64,000 nt of DNA from Dastarcus helophoroides. Taxonomy: Eukaryota > Arthropoda > Insecta > Coleoptera > Bothrideridae. Of this stretch, positions 10,557 through 22,402 are shown one piece after another. A program made the translations under genes and the position numbers. Location: the NCBI GenBank assembly GCA_028583605.1, contig CM053327.1:39514522-39578521 (forward strand), read 5' to 3'. The notes under the pieces are model-generated. The model was not told the origin of the DNA. It saw nothing but the letters and a program-made list of their open reading frames with translations, and did no database searches. Within the stretch, counting starts at the first letter, position 1; the number at the start of each line of letters is the position of its first letter.

Positions 10557-13500
10557 GGTACTCAAGAGGAGAAGCAAGAGGAGGAAGAAGAAGACGAAGA
10601 GAAAAAGAAGAAGTGGCAGAAAGGAGGAAGAAGAAAACTAAGAAAACGAAGAAAAAAAAGAAAGAAGGGTAGAAAGAAGAAAGAGAAGAAAGAAGATGAA
10701 GAGGAGAAAGCCGAGGAAAAAACCGAAGCAAGGTAAACAAGAAAAGCAAGAAGAGAAGCAAGATGAAATGGAAAAGTAAAAGGAGGAAGAAGAAGACGAA
10801 AAGAGAAAGAAGAAAAGCAAGAGGAAGAAAAAGTGGCAGCAGAGAAGAAAGAAGCGCAAGAAGAAAAACAGAAAAAAGGAGGGAAAAGGGATAACCAAAG
10901 AAAGAACGGGGGAAGAAGAAACGAAAGCAGAAACGAAAGACGAGGTGGAAGAAGAAAACGAAGAGGAAGAAGGAAAACGAGAGAGAAGGGTAGAAAGAAG
11001 AAATGATGATGAAAAAACCGAAACAAGATGAACAAAGAAAAAGGAAAAAGAGATGCAAGAAGGAGAAGAGGACGAACAGAAAAAAGAGAAGCAAGAGGAG
11101 GAAGAAATAGAGGCAGCAGAGAAGAAAGAAGCACAGAAAAAAAGGAGGAAGAAGCGATAACTAAAGGAAAGGGGAAAAACAGAAAGAAGAGGAGGAAGAA
11201 GAAGAAAACGAAGAGGAATGGAATGAAGAAGCGCCGATGCAAGAGAAAAGAGAGAAAGAAGAAAAGCAAGAAAAAGAAGAAGAGGAAGAAGAGAAAAAAG
11301 AGGAGCAAGGAGAGGAAGAAGAAAAAAAGGCAGGGGAATAAGGGTAACAAGAAGAAAACGAAGAGTAGAAATAAGAAAGAGAAGAAATAAGGAGAGAAAG
11401 AAAACGAAGAGGGAAAAGTGGAGAAAAAAAGAGCTGAAACAAGATAAACAAGAAAAGGTAGAGAAGAAGCACGAGGAGGAAGACAAGGAGAAAGTAGCGC
11501 AAGAAGAAAAACAGAAAGAAAAAGGGAGGGAGAATGGATAACAAAAGAAGGAAAGGGGAAAGAAGAAAAGAAAGAAGTAAAGAAAGAAGAAAACTAAGCT
11601 GAGTGGCATAAAGAAGGTGGACCGAGAGAAAGAAGCGAAGCAAGAAAAGGAAGAACAGGACGAAGAGAAACATGAAGAAAAGCAAGCGGAGGAAGAAGAA
11701 AAGATGGAAAAAAAAGAAAGATTAGAAAGAAGAAAAAGATTAGAAAGAAAAAAAAGAAGAAATAATTGAAAGAAAAAGAAGAGAAAGCGAAAGAAAAAAA
11801 CCGTAATAAGATTAACAAGAAAAGAAAGAGGAGGAAGAAGGGGACGAAGAGAAAAAAGGAAGGAGCAAGAAGAGGAAGAAAAGGCAGAAGAGGAAAAAAG
11901 CGCAAAAAACAGAAAGAAGGGGAGAAGGAATAACAAAAGAAGGAGACGGAGAACAAGAAAAAAGAAGAAAAAAAGAATGAGGAGAAAGAAAACAAACAAA
12001 AGGAAGGAGATGAAGAGAAGTCAAAACAAGAGGAATGAGGAAGAGAAAGCAAAAAAGGAGGAAGAGGACGAAGAGAAAAAAGAAAAGGAGCAAGAAGAGG
12101 AAGAAGAGGCAGAAGAGAAAGAAGAGGCAGAAAAGGCAGAAGAAGAAGAGACAGAAGAAGAAGAGGCAGAAGAAGAAGAAGCAAAAGAGGAAAAAAGCGC
12201 AAGAAGAACAGAAAGAAGCGGAGAAGAAATAACAAAAGAAGGAAACGGAGAAGAAGAAAAAGAAGAAAAAAAGAATGTGAGAAAAAAAATAAACAGGAGG
12301 AAGGGGATGAAGGAAAGTCGAAACAAGACGAACGAAAAAGAGAAGGCAAAAAAAAGAAGAGGACGAAGAGAAGAGGAAGAAAAGAAAATAGAAAAAAAGG
12401 GTAGAAAAAAAGAAGAAACAAAAGAGTAAAAAGAAAACAAAGAGGAGAAAGCGGAGGAAAAAGAGCCGATGAGAAAAAAAGAGCCGAAGATGAACAAGAA
12501 AAAGAAGAGAAGGAAGAAGAGGATGAAGAAAAAAAGAGACGCAAGAGGAGGAAGAAGAGGACGAAGAGAAAAAAGAAGAGACTCAAGAGGAGGAAGAAGA
12601 GGACGAAGAGAAAAAAGAAGAGAGTAAGAGGAGGAAGAAGAGGACGAAGATAAAAAAGAAGAGGAGCAAGAAAAGGAAGAACAAGAGCTTAGATATTAGC
12701 AAGAGAATGAAGAAAAGGGCGAAAAGATTAAAAAAGGGCAAGAAGAAAACCCGAAAGAAAAGAGGAAGAGGAGAAGGAATAACAAAAAGAGGAAAGGGGG
12801 GAGGAAGAGAAGCAAGAAGAAGAAAACAAAGAGGAGGAAGAAGAGTCGATACCAGAGGAAGAAGAGAAATAAGGGAAGCAAGAAGAGGAAGAAGATAAGG
12901 ACGAAAAGAAAAAAGAAAAGAAGCACAAGGATAGAAGACAAAGAAAAGAAAAACCAGAAAGAAGGGTAGACAGAAGCAAGAGAAGGAACAAGAGGGAAAG
13001 GAAGAATTAGTACTACCGGAGGAAAAAAGATCAGCAAGAAGAGAAAGAACAAGAAAATAGAGATTAGTAAGAGAACGAAGAAGAAGACGAAGAGAAGAAA
13101 AAAGGTCAAGAAAAAAACCGAAAGAAAACAGGAGGAGAAGGAATAATAAAAAGAGGAAAGGGGAGGAAGACGAGAAACAAGAAGAAGAAAACGAAGGGGA
13201 AGAAGACTCGATACCAGAGAAAGAAGAGAAAAACAGAAGTAAGAAGAGGAAGAAGACAAAGGTGAAGAGGAAGAAGACGAGGGCGAAGAGGAAGAAGACA
13301 AGAGCGAAGAAAAAACGAAGAGAAGTAAACCAAGAAAGAAGAGGGGAAAAAAGAAGAAAAAGGAGAAGGGTAAACAAGAAAAAGAAGAAGGGTGTACAAA
13401 AGAAAAAGAAAAACAAGAGAAGGTAAAAGAAGAATAATTATTAGCGAAGAAAAAAGAAAAGAAGGAAGAAGAGGAAGAGAAAGAAGTAAATAAGGAAGAG

Positions 13501-15715
13501 GAGGATAACTAAAAAGAGAAAGAAAAGTAGCCATAGGACAAAAGGGACAAAGAGAAAGAAGAAGGGTAAACAGAAGAAAGAAGAGAAGAAATAAGAGGAG
13601 GAGGAAGGGGAAGAGAAAGAAGTAGATAAGTAAGAGGAGGATAAATAAAAAGAGAAAGAAAAGGAGCAAGAGTATAAAAGAGACAAAGAGAAAGAAGAAG
13701 GGTAAACGAAAGAAAGAAGAGGAATAAGAGGAGGAAAAAGAAAAATAAGTATTAGCGAAAAGAAAAGAAAGAAGAGGAGGAAGAAGGGGAAGAGAAAACA
13801 GTAGATAAGGAAGAGGAGGATTAATAAAAAGAGAAAGAAAAGGAGCAAGAGGATAAAAGGGACAAAGAGAAAGAAGAAGGGCAAACGGAAGAAAGAAGAG
13901 GAACAAGAGGAGGAAAAAGAAGAATAAGTGTTAGGGAAAAGAGAAGAAAAAAGAGGAGGAAGAAGGGGAAGAGAAAGAAGTAAATAAGGAAGGAGAGGAT
14001 AACTAAAACGAGAAGGAAAAGGAGCAAGAGGATAACAGGAACAAAGAGAAAGAAGAAGGGTAAATACAAGAAAGAAGAGGAACAAGAAAAGGAAAAAGAA
14101 TAATAAGTATTAACAAAAGAAGAAGAAAAAAGAGGAGGAAAAAGAGGAAGAGAAAGAAGTAGATAAGGAAGGAGAGGATAATTAAAAAGAGAAAGAAAGG
14201 GAGCAAGAGGATAAAAGGGACAAAGAGAAAGAAGAAGGGTAAACAGAAGAAAAAGGAAAAACAAGAGGAGGAAAAATAAGAGTAATTATTAGCAAAGAAA
14301 AAAGTGAAGAAATAAGAGGAAGGGGAAGAGAAAAAAGTAGATAAGGAAGGGGAGAGGATAAATAAAAAGAGAAAGAAAAGGAGCTAGAGGATAAAAGGGA
14401 CAAAGAGAAAGAAGAAGGATAAACGGAAGAAAGAAGAGGAACAAGAGGAGAAAAAAGAAGAATAAGTATTAACGAAAAGAGAAGAAGAGAAGAAGAGGAG
14501 GAAGAAGGGGAAGAGAAAGAAGTAGATAAGGAAGAGGAGGATAAATAAAAAGAAAAAGAAAAGGAGCAAGAGGATAAAAGGGACAAAGAGAAAGAAGAAA
14601 GGCAAACGGTAGAAAGAAGACGAGGAAAAAGAAGAATAAGTGTTAGGGAAAAGAGAAGGAGGAAGGAGGGGAAGAGAAAGAAGTAAATAAGGAAGGAGAG
14701 GATAACTAAAAGGAGAAAGAAAAGGATCAAGAGGATAAAAGGGATAAAGAGAAAGAAGGGTAAACAGAAGAAAGGAAGAAAAAGAAGAGTAATTATTGGC
14801 GAAGAAAAAAGAGAATAAAGAAGAGGAGGAAGAAGAGGAAGAGAAAGAAGTAGATAAGGAAGGGAACGATAAATAAAAAAAAAGACAAGGAGCAAGAGGA
14901 TAAAACGGACAAAGAGAAAGAAGAAGGGTATACAGAAGAAAGAAGAGGAACAAGAGGAGGAAAAAGAAGAGCAATTATTAGCGAAGAAAAAAGAGAAGAA
15001 AGAAGAGGAGGAAGAAGGGGAAGAGAAAGAAGTAGATAAGGAAGAGGAGGATAAATAAAAACAGAAAGAAAAGGAGCAAGAGGATAAATAAAAAGAGAAA
15101 GAAAAGGAGCAAGAGAATAAAAGGGACAAAGAGAAAGAAGAAGGGTAAATAGAAGAAAGAAAAGGAACAAGAGGAGGAAAAAAAAGAATAAGTATTAGCC
15201 AAAAAAAAAAGAAAGAAGAGGAGGAAGAAGAGGAAGAGAAAGAAGTAGATAAGAAAGAGGAGGAAAACTAAAAAGAGAAAGAAAAGAAGCAAGAGGATAA
15301 AAGGGACAAAGAGAAAGAAGAAGAAGAAGAAAAAGAAGAATAAATATCAGCGAAAAGAGAAGAAAGAAGAGGAGAAGGAAGAGGAAGAGAAAGAAGTAGA
15401 TAAGGAAGAGGAGGATAACTAAAAAGAGAAAGAAAAGGAGCAATAGGATAAAAGGGACAAAGAGAAAGAAGAAGAGTGAACAGAAGAAAGAGGAGGAACA
15501 AGAAGAGGAAAAGAAGAATAAGTATTAGCAAAAAAAAAGAGAAGAAAGAAGAGAAGGAAGAAGAGGAAGAGAAATAAGTAGATAAGGAAGAAGAGGATAA
15601 CTAAAAAGAGAAAGAAAAGGAGCAGGAGGATAAAAGGGGACAAAGAGGAGGAAGAAGAGAAAAAAGAAGAGGAAGAAGGCGAAAAGAAATGTGAAAAAGA
15701 AGAAATGAAATTTCA
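10557..15715. repeat. 5.2-kb polypurine (A/G) tract with higher-order repeats
   Basis: More than 5 kb in which the plus strand is almost entirely A and G, with scattered C and T. The left part (10.56-13.4 kb) is irregular AAGAAGAGGAAG sequence. The right part (about 13.42-15.72 kb) has a higher-order unit of roughly 150-220 bp, mostly near 178 bp, marked by AGTAGATAAGGAAG near 13618, 13800, 14158, 14336, 14520, 14848, 15028, 15246, 15398 and 15578. The long pyrimidine-rich open frames on the minus strand are by-products of composition and encode no recognisable protein. Confidence 0.95.
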
Positions 15716-16949
15716 TTGTCTTCAAATTCTAAATTTAATTTAGTAAATAATTTTGAGTTAGTCAAAATTTCTAAATTCATTAGAACATTTTGGATCTCTT
15801 TCTTGGAATCTCGGCTTCTGTTTTAATGTAAAAATTTGATAAACAGGCAAATGTCAAATTTTGAAAAAAAAAATCAAAATGTCATAAACTCGAAATAAAA
15901 AGTAAAAATGTATAAAAATAAAAGTAATTTACTGTTGTAATTATAGAAAAAAAAATAGTAAAAAACTCAAACATTTTAATTAATCATTAATTTTATTTAA
16001 CATTTCTGCTACCCAGTTTGGAAATTCTTCATGGTGGACCCAGTTTGGAAATATTTAAATTTTTATTAATGAAAGTTGACAATATTCTAAAACATTTATG
16101 TAAAATAAATAAACAAAATGTTTCTGACCAATAAGAATCCATGAAAAATTTTAATTGATCGAAACTTCAAAAACAATCCGAGGATTGAAATTAACAATTC
16201 AATTTTTTATAAAGGCCAAAATTCAAAAAGAAAACCGAATCGCTAGAAAATGTTCTCGCAATTTCGAAAAAAATAAAGTCAAAATTTCCAAACATTAAAA
16301 TTTTACAGCAAACAGCAAAACGATTTTAAAAAATCCCAATTTGAGTTCAAAACAAAAAGCGAAATTTTGTGATTAAAGTGGGATTTATCTGATGATTAGG
16401 GACGCATTGTAAATTGTACTGTTTGTAAACTCGATGACATAATTGGTGGATTATTTACGAGTAAAATTTGAATGCGCCCACGGGGACATTAAACAACAAT
16501 AAATCATAAATAGCTCCTCTGAATAAAAGCATTTTCAGAGAAAATTTATACGTTGGAAAGGTTAAATTCATGTCAAATAATTGTCGCGGAAAATAGTTTT
16601 AAAAAATCCTTAAAAAATTAATAAGGTAGGCTTAATTTTTAATTCAATTATTTTTTAAGGTGCTTACAAAAAAAAAATTCCTTGCTTTCAAAAATGAATT
16701 TTGTTTTTTCATTTCGAACAATTCGTTCCGTAACTCCATATTTTTAACAATAATTTTTAATGTTTGTAATATAATCATTGAAGAAAAAGAGAATCATTTA
16801 AAACAATTAAATTTAACGGGGGATCCTTCTTTAATTATTTATTTGTTTATTTATTTATTTGTTTATTTATATATTTATTCATTTATTATTTTGTTTCGAA
16901 ATATCGCCGCTGAACTTAATTTGATCTTTCTAATAACGTTGGATTCCAG
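15716..16949. other. AT-rich spacer and probable 5' region of the 17-kb gene
   Basis: AT-rich spacer. It contains one interspersed repeat (15995-16143, annotated separately), a possible regulatory stretch at 16376-16560 with ATAAAAGC, and an (ATTT)n run at 16840-16890. The acceptor at 16943-16949 implies a 5' exon upstream that I could not identify; a weak donor is at 16625. Confidence 0.5.
15995..16143 (+). repeat. Interspersed repeat, family shared with 58.0 and 61.5 kb
   Basis: Begins TTAATTTTATTTAACATTTCTGC, then a CAGTTTGGAAAT block (here present twice), TTTAAATTTTTATTAATGAAAG and AAATGTTTCTGACCAA. The first half recurs in reverse at 58008-58077. Both halves recur at 61503-61591 and 61823-61850, where a retrotransposon end interrupts the copy. 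Confidence 0.6.
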
Positions 16950-16951
16950 CC

Positions 16952-17233
16952 ATGGATAATAACATAGACGACATGGCTAAAAGATCCACGGAAATGGCGA
17001 ACAATTATTACCATTTGGCGGTGGCCTTAATGCAGTTCGTAAGTGCGGCGATTTTCGCTTTCACGATCCAAAACCCCCAAGTGCCAATAAGCATAATAAC
17101 GAAGTCACTCAGCAGCGAACCTCTGACCGATGAGGAGAAAGACACTTTGATATACAAAGCAATCCAGAAAGTCAGGAAGGCCCTGGTACCCGTATTCAAC
17201 TCCATCCCGGTCATGCGCGGCGTCAAATTATAA
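16952..17233 (+). CDS. Small helical protein of nested family (93 aa)
   Basis: ATG two bases after a splice acceptor (GATTCCAG ending 16949), in the same phase as exon 2 of the gene at 8501, so an additional short coding exon upstream is possible. Polyadenylation signal AATAAA at 17293. The protein has ALMQFVSAAIFAF, then PISIITKSL, then LTDEEKDTLIYKAIQKVRKA and a short PVMRG tail. It aligns collinearly with the 8501 gene (ALIQFWGAFI; LDADEMKTPLYAAVEELRKA) and with the 21634 gene (LTEDDKKTMGYHV). No catalytic motif or signal peptide is visible. The coding region is more GC-rich than its flanks. Function unknown; I infer an amphipathic helical protein. Confidence 0.78.
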   Translation: MDNNIDDMAKRSTEMANNYYHLAVALMQFVSAAIFAFTIQNPQVPISIITKSLSSEPLTDEEKDTLIYKAIQKVRKALVPVFNSIPVMRGVKL

Positions 17234-18060
17234 TAAATGTCTTTGGTCGACGTCTCTGCGATGGTTTTCTATTTAAAATTCGATACAGGCCAAATAAAGC
17301 AAATGACCAAATTAATACCACCTTTTACTTTTAACTTTTACCTCTGAAAACCGGGAAAGTGGGTAAAGGGGGAGTAGATACGCTATGGGGGTTCCGCAGC
17401 GTAAGAGACGTCACACTCCCGATGGCGTCGTTTACTCTCATTTTTTTGAATTTTCGCTTTCGTTCTTTTTTTTTATGAAATTTCGACTTTTTCCAGAAGT
17501 TTACCTTCATTTTGAAAATCTCGACTTTACGGAAAATTTCGGTTTTTTAAAAACGTTGACTAAGATTTTTGATTCAAAAATTTAAATTTTTCAATTTTGG
17601 TATTTTGCGAAAACGTCGACTTTTTGACTGACTAAATTTTTCTCAAAATTCTATTCCAAAATTTCGACTTTTTCGAAAATTTTGTTTTTTTTTCTTAAGT
17701 GTTTGACTTCCCAAAACTTTACCTAAAATTTTAACTTTTTAAAATTTGATTCTTTTTCTAAAAATTTTGTCTTTATTGATAACTTCCGATTTTTTTTTAA
17801 AGTTTTACTTTTCGAAAATTTAAGATTTCTTAGAAAACTTGACAATGAAAATTTTTGATGATGTCAAGTTTTTTGAAAGGTCAGATTTCTTCCAAATTTC
17901 GATTTTATTAGGTACTTTTTTAAAACTTTGACGTTTTGTCAAAATTTGAGCTTTTTTTACCACTTTGGTCTTTTTCTCAAGATTTCGACTTTTCTCAAAA
18001 AAGTTTCGACTTTTCCGAAGATAATTATTAAAAATTTTGATTTTTTCGAGAAGATTTCGA
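17234..18060. other. 3' UTR and T-rich low-complexity spacer
   Basis: AATAAA at 17293, then a short GC-richer patch at about 17340-17430 with no open frame of note, then T-rich TTTTCGACTTT sequence leading into the tandem array. Confidence 0.55.
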
Positions 18061-20160
18061 ATTTTCAATGTTTATGTCTTTCTTGGAAATCTTGACTTTT
18101 TGTAAATTTCAACATTTTTTTCAAAATTTTGACTTTTTGAATTATCGACTTTTCTCAAAATTCAATTTTTTTACGACTTTGAACTTTTTCCCAAAATTTC
18201 GACTTTTCTCAAAAAAGTTTCGACTTTTCCGAAGATAATTATTAAAAATTTTGATTTTTTCGAGAAGATTTCGAATTTTCAATGTTTATGTCTTTCTTGG
18301 AAATCTTGACTTTTTGTAAATTTCAACATTTTTTTTTAAATTTTGACTTTTTGAATTATCGACTTTTCTCAAAATTCAATTTTTTTACGACTTTGGACTT
18401 TTTCTCAAAATTTCGACTTTTCTCAAAATTTGGACTTTTCTCAAAAAAGTTTCGACTTTTCCGAAGCTAATTATTGAAAATTTTGATTTTTTCGTGTACA
18501 TTTCGAATTTTCCATGTTTATGTGTTTCTTGGAAATCTTGACTTTTTGTAAATTTCAACATTTTTTTTTAAATTTTGACTTTTTGAATTATCGACTTTTC
18601 TCAAAATTCAATTTTTTTACGACTTTGGACTTTTTCTCAAAATTTCGACTTTTCTCAAAATTTCGACTTTTCTCAAAAAAGTTTCGACTTTTCCGAAGCT
18701 AATTATTGAAAATTTTGATTTTTTCGTGTACATTTCGAATTTTCCATGTTTATGTGTTTCTTGGAAATCTTGACTTTTTGTAAATTTCAACATTTTTTTC
18801 AAAATTTTGACTTTAAATTATTGACTTTTCTCAAAATTCATTTTTTTTACGAGTTTGAACTTTTTCCCAAAATTTCGACTTTTCTCAGAAAAGTTTCGAC
18901 TTTTCCGAAGATAATTATTGAAAATTTTGATTTTTTCGTGAACATTTCGAATTTCCAATGTTTATGTCTTTCTTGGAAATCTTGACTTTTCCTAAATTTC
19001 AACGTTTTTTTCAAAATTTTAACTTTTTGAATTATCGACTTTTCTCAAAATTCAATTTTTTTGACGACTTTGTACTTTTTCTCAAAATTTCGACTTTTCT
19101 CAAAAAAGTTTCGACTTTTCCGAAAATAATTATTGAAAATTTTGATTTTTTCGTGAACATTTCGAATTTTCAATGTTTATGTCTTTCTTGGAAATCTTAA
19201 CTTTTTGTAAATTTCAACATTTTTTTCAAAATTTTGACTTTTTGAATTATCGACTTTTCTCAAAATTCAATGTTTGTTACGACTTTGGACTTTTTCTCAA
19301 AATTTCGACTTTTCTCAAAAAAGTTTCGACTTTTCCGAAGATAATTATTGAAAATTTTGATTTTTTCGTGAACATTTCGAATTTTCAATGTTTATATCTT
19401 TCTTAGAAATCGTAACTTTTTGTAAATTTAAAAATTTTTTTCACAATTTTTGACTTTTTGAATTATAGACTTTTCTCAAAATTCAATTTTTTTACGACTT
19501 TAGACTTTTTCTCAAAATTTCGATTTTTCTGAAGATAATTATTGAAAATTTTGATTTTTTTCGTGAACATTTCGAATTTTCAATGTTTATGTCTTTCTTG
19601 GAAATCTTGACTTTTTGTAAATTTCAACATTTTCTTCAAAATGTTGACATTTTGAATTATCGGCTTTTTGTAAATTTAAAATTTTCTTCAAAATTTTGAC
19701 TTTTTGAATCATCGACTTTTCTCAAAATTCAATTTTTGTTACGACTTTGGACTTTTTCTCAAAATTTCGACTTTTCACAAAAAAGTTTCGACTTTTCCGA
19801 AGATAATTATTGAAAATTTTGATGTTTTCGTGAACATTTCGAATTTTCAATGTTTATCTCTTTCTTGGAAATCTCGACTTTTTGTAAATTTGAACATTTT
19901 TTTCAAAATTTGGACTTTTTGAATTATCGACTTTTCTCAAAATTCAATTTTTTTACGACTTTGGACTTTTTCTCAAAATTTCGACTTTTCTCAAAAAAGT
20001 TTCGACTTTTCCGAAGATAATTATTGAAAATTTTGATTTTTTCGTGAACATTCCGAATTTTTAATGTTTATGTATTTCTTGGAAATCTTGACTTTTTGTA
20101 AATTTCAACATTTTTTTTGAAAATTTTGTCTTTTTGAATTATCGACTTTTCTCTCAAAAT
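18060..20160 (+). repeat. T-rich minisatellite, unit about 212-232 bp, about ten copies
   Basis: The marker ATGTTTATGTCTTTCTTGGA recurs with small changes near 18069, 18281, 18513, 18745, 18957, 19172, 19387, 19587, 19850 and 20064. Spacings are mostly 212-215 or 232 bp; the 232-bp form carries an extra TCGACTTTTCTCAAAATTT segment. Internal units are built from TTTCGACTTTTCTCAAAA. The short open frames are repeat-derived. Confidence 0.92.
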
Positions 20161-20381
20161 TTATTTTTTTTGAAAATTATATCTTTTACAGAATACTTCG
20201 ACTCCATCTTTTTTTCAATTTCAAATTTTTTTAAATTTCGAAACATTATAAAATTAATTAAAATAATTAACTATATTCAAAATTTCGACTTTTCCCAAAA
20301 TTTCGACTTTTTTAAAAGTTTGTGTTTTTTTGATAATTTTGGATTTTTTTTTCATTATTTCGGCTTTAAAAATTGGTTACT

Positions 20382-20488
20382 CGTGATGGTAAGGCGTGAG
20401 GGTGACGCGTGATGGTAACCCGTGATGGTGACGCGTGATTGTGACGCGTAATGGTGACGCGTGATAGTGAAGCCTGATGGTCACGCGA
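20382..20488 (+). repeat. 13-bp GC-rich minisatellite CGTGATGGTGACG
   Basis: About eight consecutive variants of CGTGATGGTGACG (for example CGTGATTGTGACG, CGTAATGGTGACG). It is an abrupt GC-rich island right at the end of the T-rich array. Confidence 0.88.
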
Positions 20489-21633
20489 AACCAATCCGCC
20501 TAAAGAAGTTTTCACTTCAAAAATAAATTCTCTTCGTCTTTGAACTTTAACTTTACAAAATTTCGTTTTTTTCTCAACGTCTGCATATTTTCCTAGAAAT
20601 TCCGAATTTAATCTTGAAATTTTTGAACTTAGAAAGTCGAGATTTTTAAGAGTTTCTTTATTACGATGCTATTAGTATTACCAACATTGAAATACAAATA
20701 TTATTCCCTGAGATCAAGAAAGATTAAAAAACACAACAAAGGTTGCTCTGACGCGTTTCGATAGCCAAGTTATCGTCTTCAGAGAGGTAAGATTTGTATT
20801 TTAATTTTTGAAGATAACCAAGGCCCAGTCCGCTCCACCGAGTTCCACAGTAATTAATCTGATTCAATTTTTACAGATTCCAAACCTGCTGAGTTCTAGA
20901 CGGTTTAAAGGGTGCAGGATTTGGCGCTTTCGCAACTTTGACGTCCTCCGAAACCGATGGAAATTGTAAAGGCGACGTGGGTAGGACCACTGTTCGATTT
21001 TTACGACTTTTTGTTAACGATTCGAACAGTAACCGTTAAAGCTCCAACCTTTTCGCTTTTTAATCCAGATTATGTGAAAATTAATAAATAAATAACCGGG
21101 CGCCATGGCGAATCGCACGCCTATCAAATTTATAACGAGACCGAAACTACGCGAATTAATGCAGGTAAGACGGACACATTCAAAAATGATTCGATACCTT
21201 AACTTGTTTGGGAACATTGGGGACGATTTCGGTTAATTGTTCTAGACGTTCGCGTGCGATTAGTAAATTTACAAACAAAACAAAAAATGAAAATTATGAT
21301 CTCTTTTAGGTAACATCAATGCGATTTATTGGGAACTTGAGGAAGGTGTAGTTCTTGAAACATACTTGACGATAAAAGAGGTAAGTAACTTAAAACTAAG
21401 ACTAAAAATAGAACGAGGATAGGAAGGAGTAAAGGTCGTATTATTAATTAATGATACGTCAAATTGCCGCTCCTCTTGTTCTGGCGTACAAGCTGCGTAC
21501 ACACCTTTGCTCAGCAAATCGATTTCCTAATCAAAGCAGGAATGTAGAAATGAAATAAATTCCAATCTTGAGCAAATGATCAATGACAACTTTTTCGTGT
21601 TAATTTTCAGAATTCCGAACTAGAGGTCTGCCG
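20489..21633 (+). other. Spacer, hairpin repeat and probable 5' exons of the 21.6-kb gene
   Basis: After the hairpin repeat at 20735-20870 there are signs of untranslated exons. A segment ending in CAG|GTAAGA at 21170 contains a 20-codon open frame starting at 21104 in good context. Another is 21310-21380, with acceptor CTTTTAG and donor GAG|GTAAGT. None joins in frame to the ATG at 21634, and exon 21310-21380 has stops in that frame, so I take them as 5' UTR with upstream ORFs. Confidence 0.4.
20735..20870. repeat. Interspersed hairpin repeat, copy B
   Basis: Contains ACGCGTTTCGATAGCCAAG, then the complement of CTGAAGA, followed by TTGAAGATAACCAAGGC and GTCCGCTCCACC. The hairpin half is inverted relative to the tail when compared with the copy at 49315. 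Confidence 0.7.
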
Positions 21634-21933
21634 ATGAGTCGGTCCGGGCTGAGGGACAATGCCGCCAGGTTTTTCGGCGATCCGCAAGAGGGCGCTTTGA
21701 CCGTCGAACAGCTGCCGTCGGTGATGGCCGAATTTTTCGTCGGCATCGAACAATTTATGACGATGTTAGGGAACCACGTGACGGGACCTCTCCTCATCAT
21801 ATTCAAATTCTACACTAATACGCTAACCGAAGACGACAAAAAGACAATGGGCTATCACGTTTTCCACACGCTGTACAACGTAATATCGAAAACTATGGAA
21901 ATTGTCACCGGAAGGCGCACCATACGCGTTTAG
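21634..21933 (+). CDS. Small helical protein of nested family (99 aa)
   Basis: The coding exon opens at the acceptor ATTTTCAG (ending 21610). The first ATG is 21634, and the frame upstream is closed by stops in the likely previous exon, so this start is preferred. AATAAA at 21987. Features in order: basic N-terminus, AEFFVGIEQFMTML (compare ALMQF and ALIQF in the siblings), NHVTGPLLIIFKFY (shared VTGPLLxI with the 4186 gene), LTEDDKKTMGYHVFHTLYNV (compare LTDEEKDTLIYKAIQKV in the 16952 gene) and a basic GRRTIRV tail. This is the link member between the hydrophobic 4186 protein and the two RKA-type proteins. Function unknown. Confidence 0.8.
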   Translation: MSRSGLRDNAARFFGDPQEGALTVEQLPSVMAEFFVGIEQFMTMLGNHVTGPLLIIFKFYTNTLTEDDKKTMGYHVFHTLYNVISKTMEIVTGRRTIRV

Positions 21934-22402
21934 GGATTAGACGTTTCGATCCGTTGGAAATTAACAGATGCATATGTAATGTTAGCAATAAATTTAAATG
22001 TTGATCAGTTGCTGCTTTAAACACTTTGTTTTATGTGATCCATTTGTCATTGCGAACAGAAAGAAACTTGTTATTTCATTCACTACGACAAACCTGTTAT
22101 AAAAATATTATCACTTTTACTCCAAATATCCTAGCTGTCTGTGTGTTGGGACTACATTCCTAGTTAAACTTAAATTATTTTAAAACGAATTTCTCAATAC
22201 GACATTGTGACTCAAATTGCATTTAACTCTTATGATTTGGGGGCGTCCACATTGCTTAAAAACTAGAGCCCTGGCGTCGCGAATAGAGCATTTCTTTTCC
22301 GTTCATTTAAAAAGCACTTTAATTCGTTCAAGACTGCATACTTTTGATGTCGTACACAGATTACGATAATAAAGCTATAAACCTGAAATGTAACAATAAA
22401 CT

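Noticed and set aside
10468..15725. Long Ser/Phe/Leu-rich open frames on the minus strand and Lys/Glu/Arg-rich ones on the plus strand
   Set aside because: Product of the polypurine composition, which lacks most stop codons; overlapping frames all look the same.
21104..21170. Open frame starting MANRTPIKF as the true start of the 21.6-kb gene
   Set aside because: Neither direct splicing to 21611 nor splicing through 21310-21380 keeps the frame; more likely an upstream ORF in the 5' UTR.
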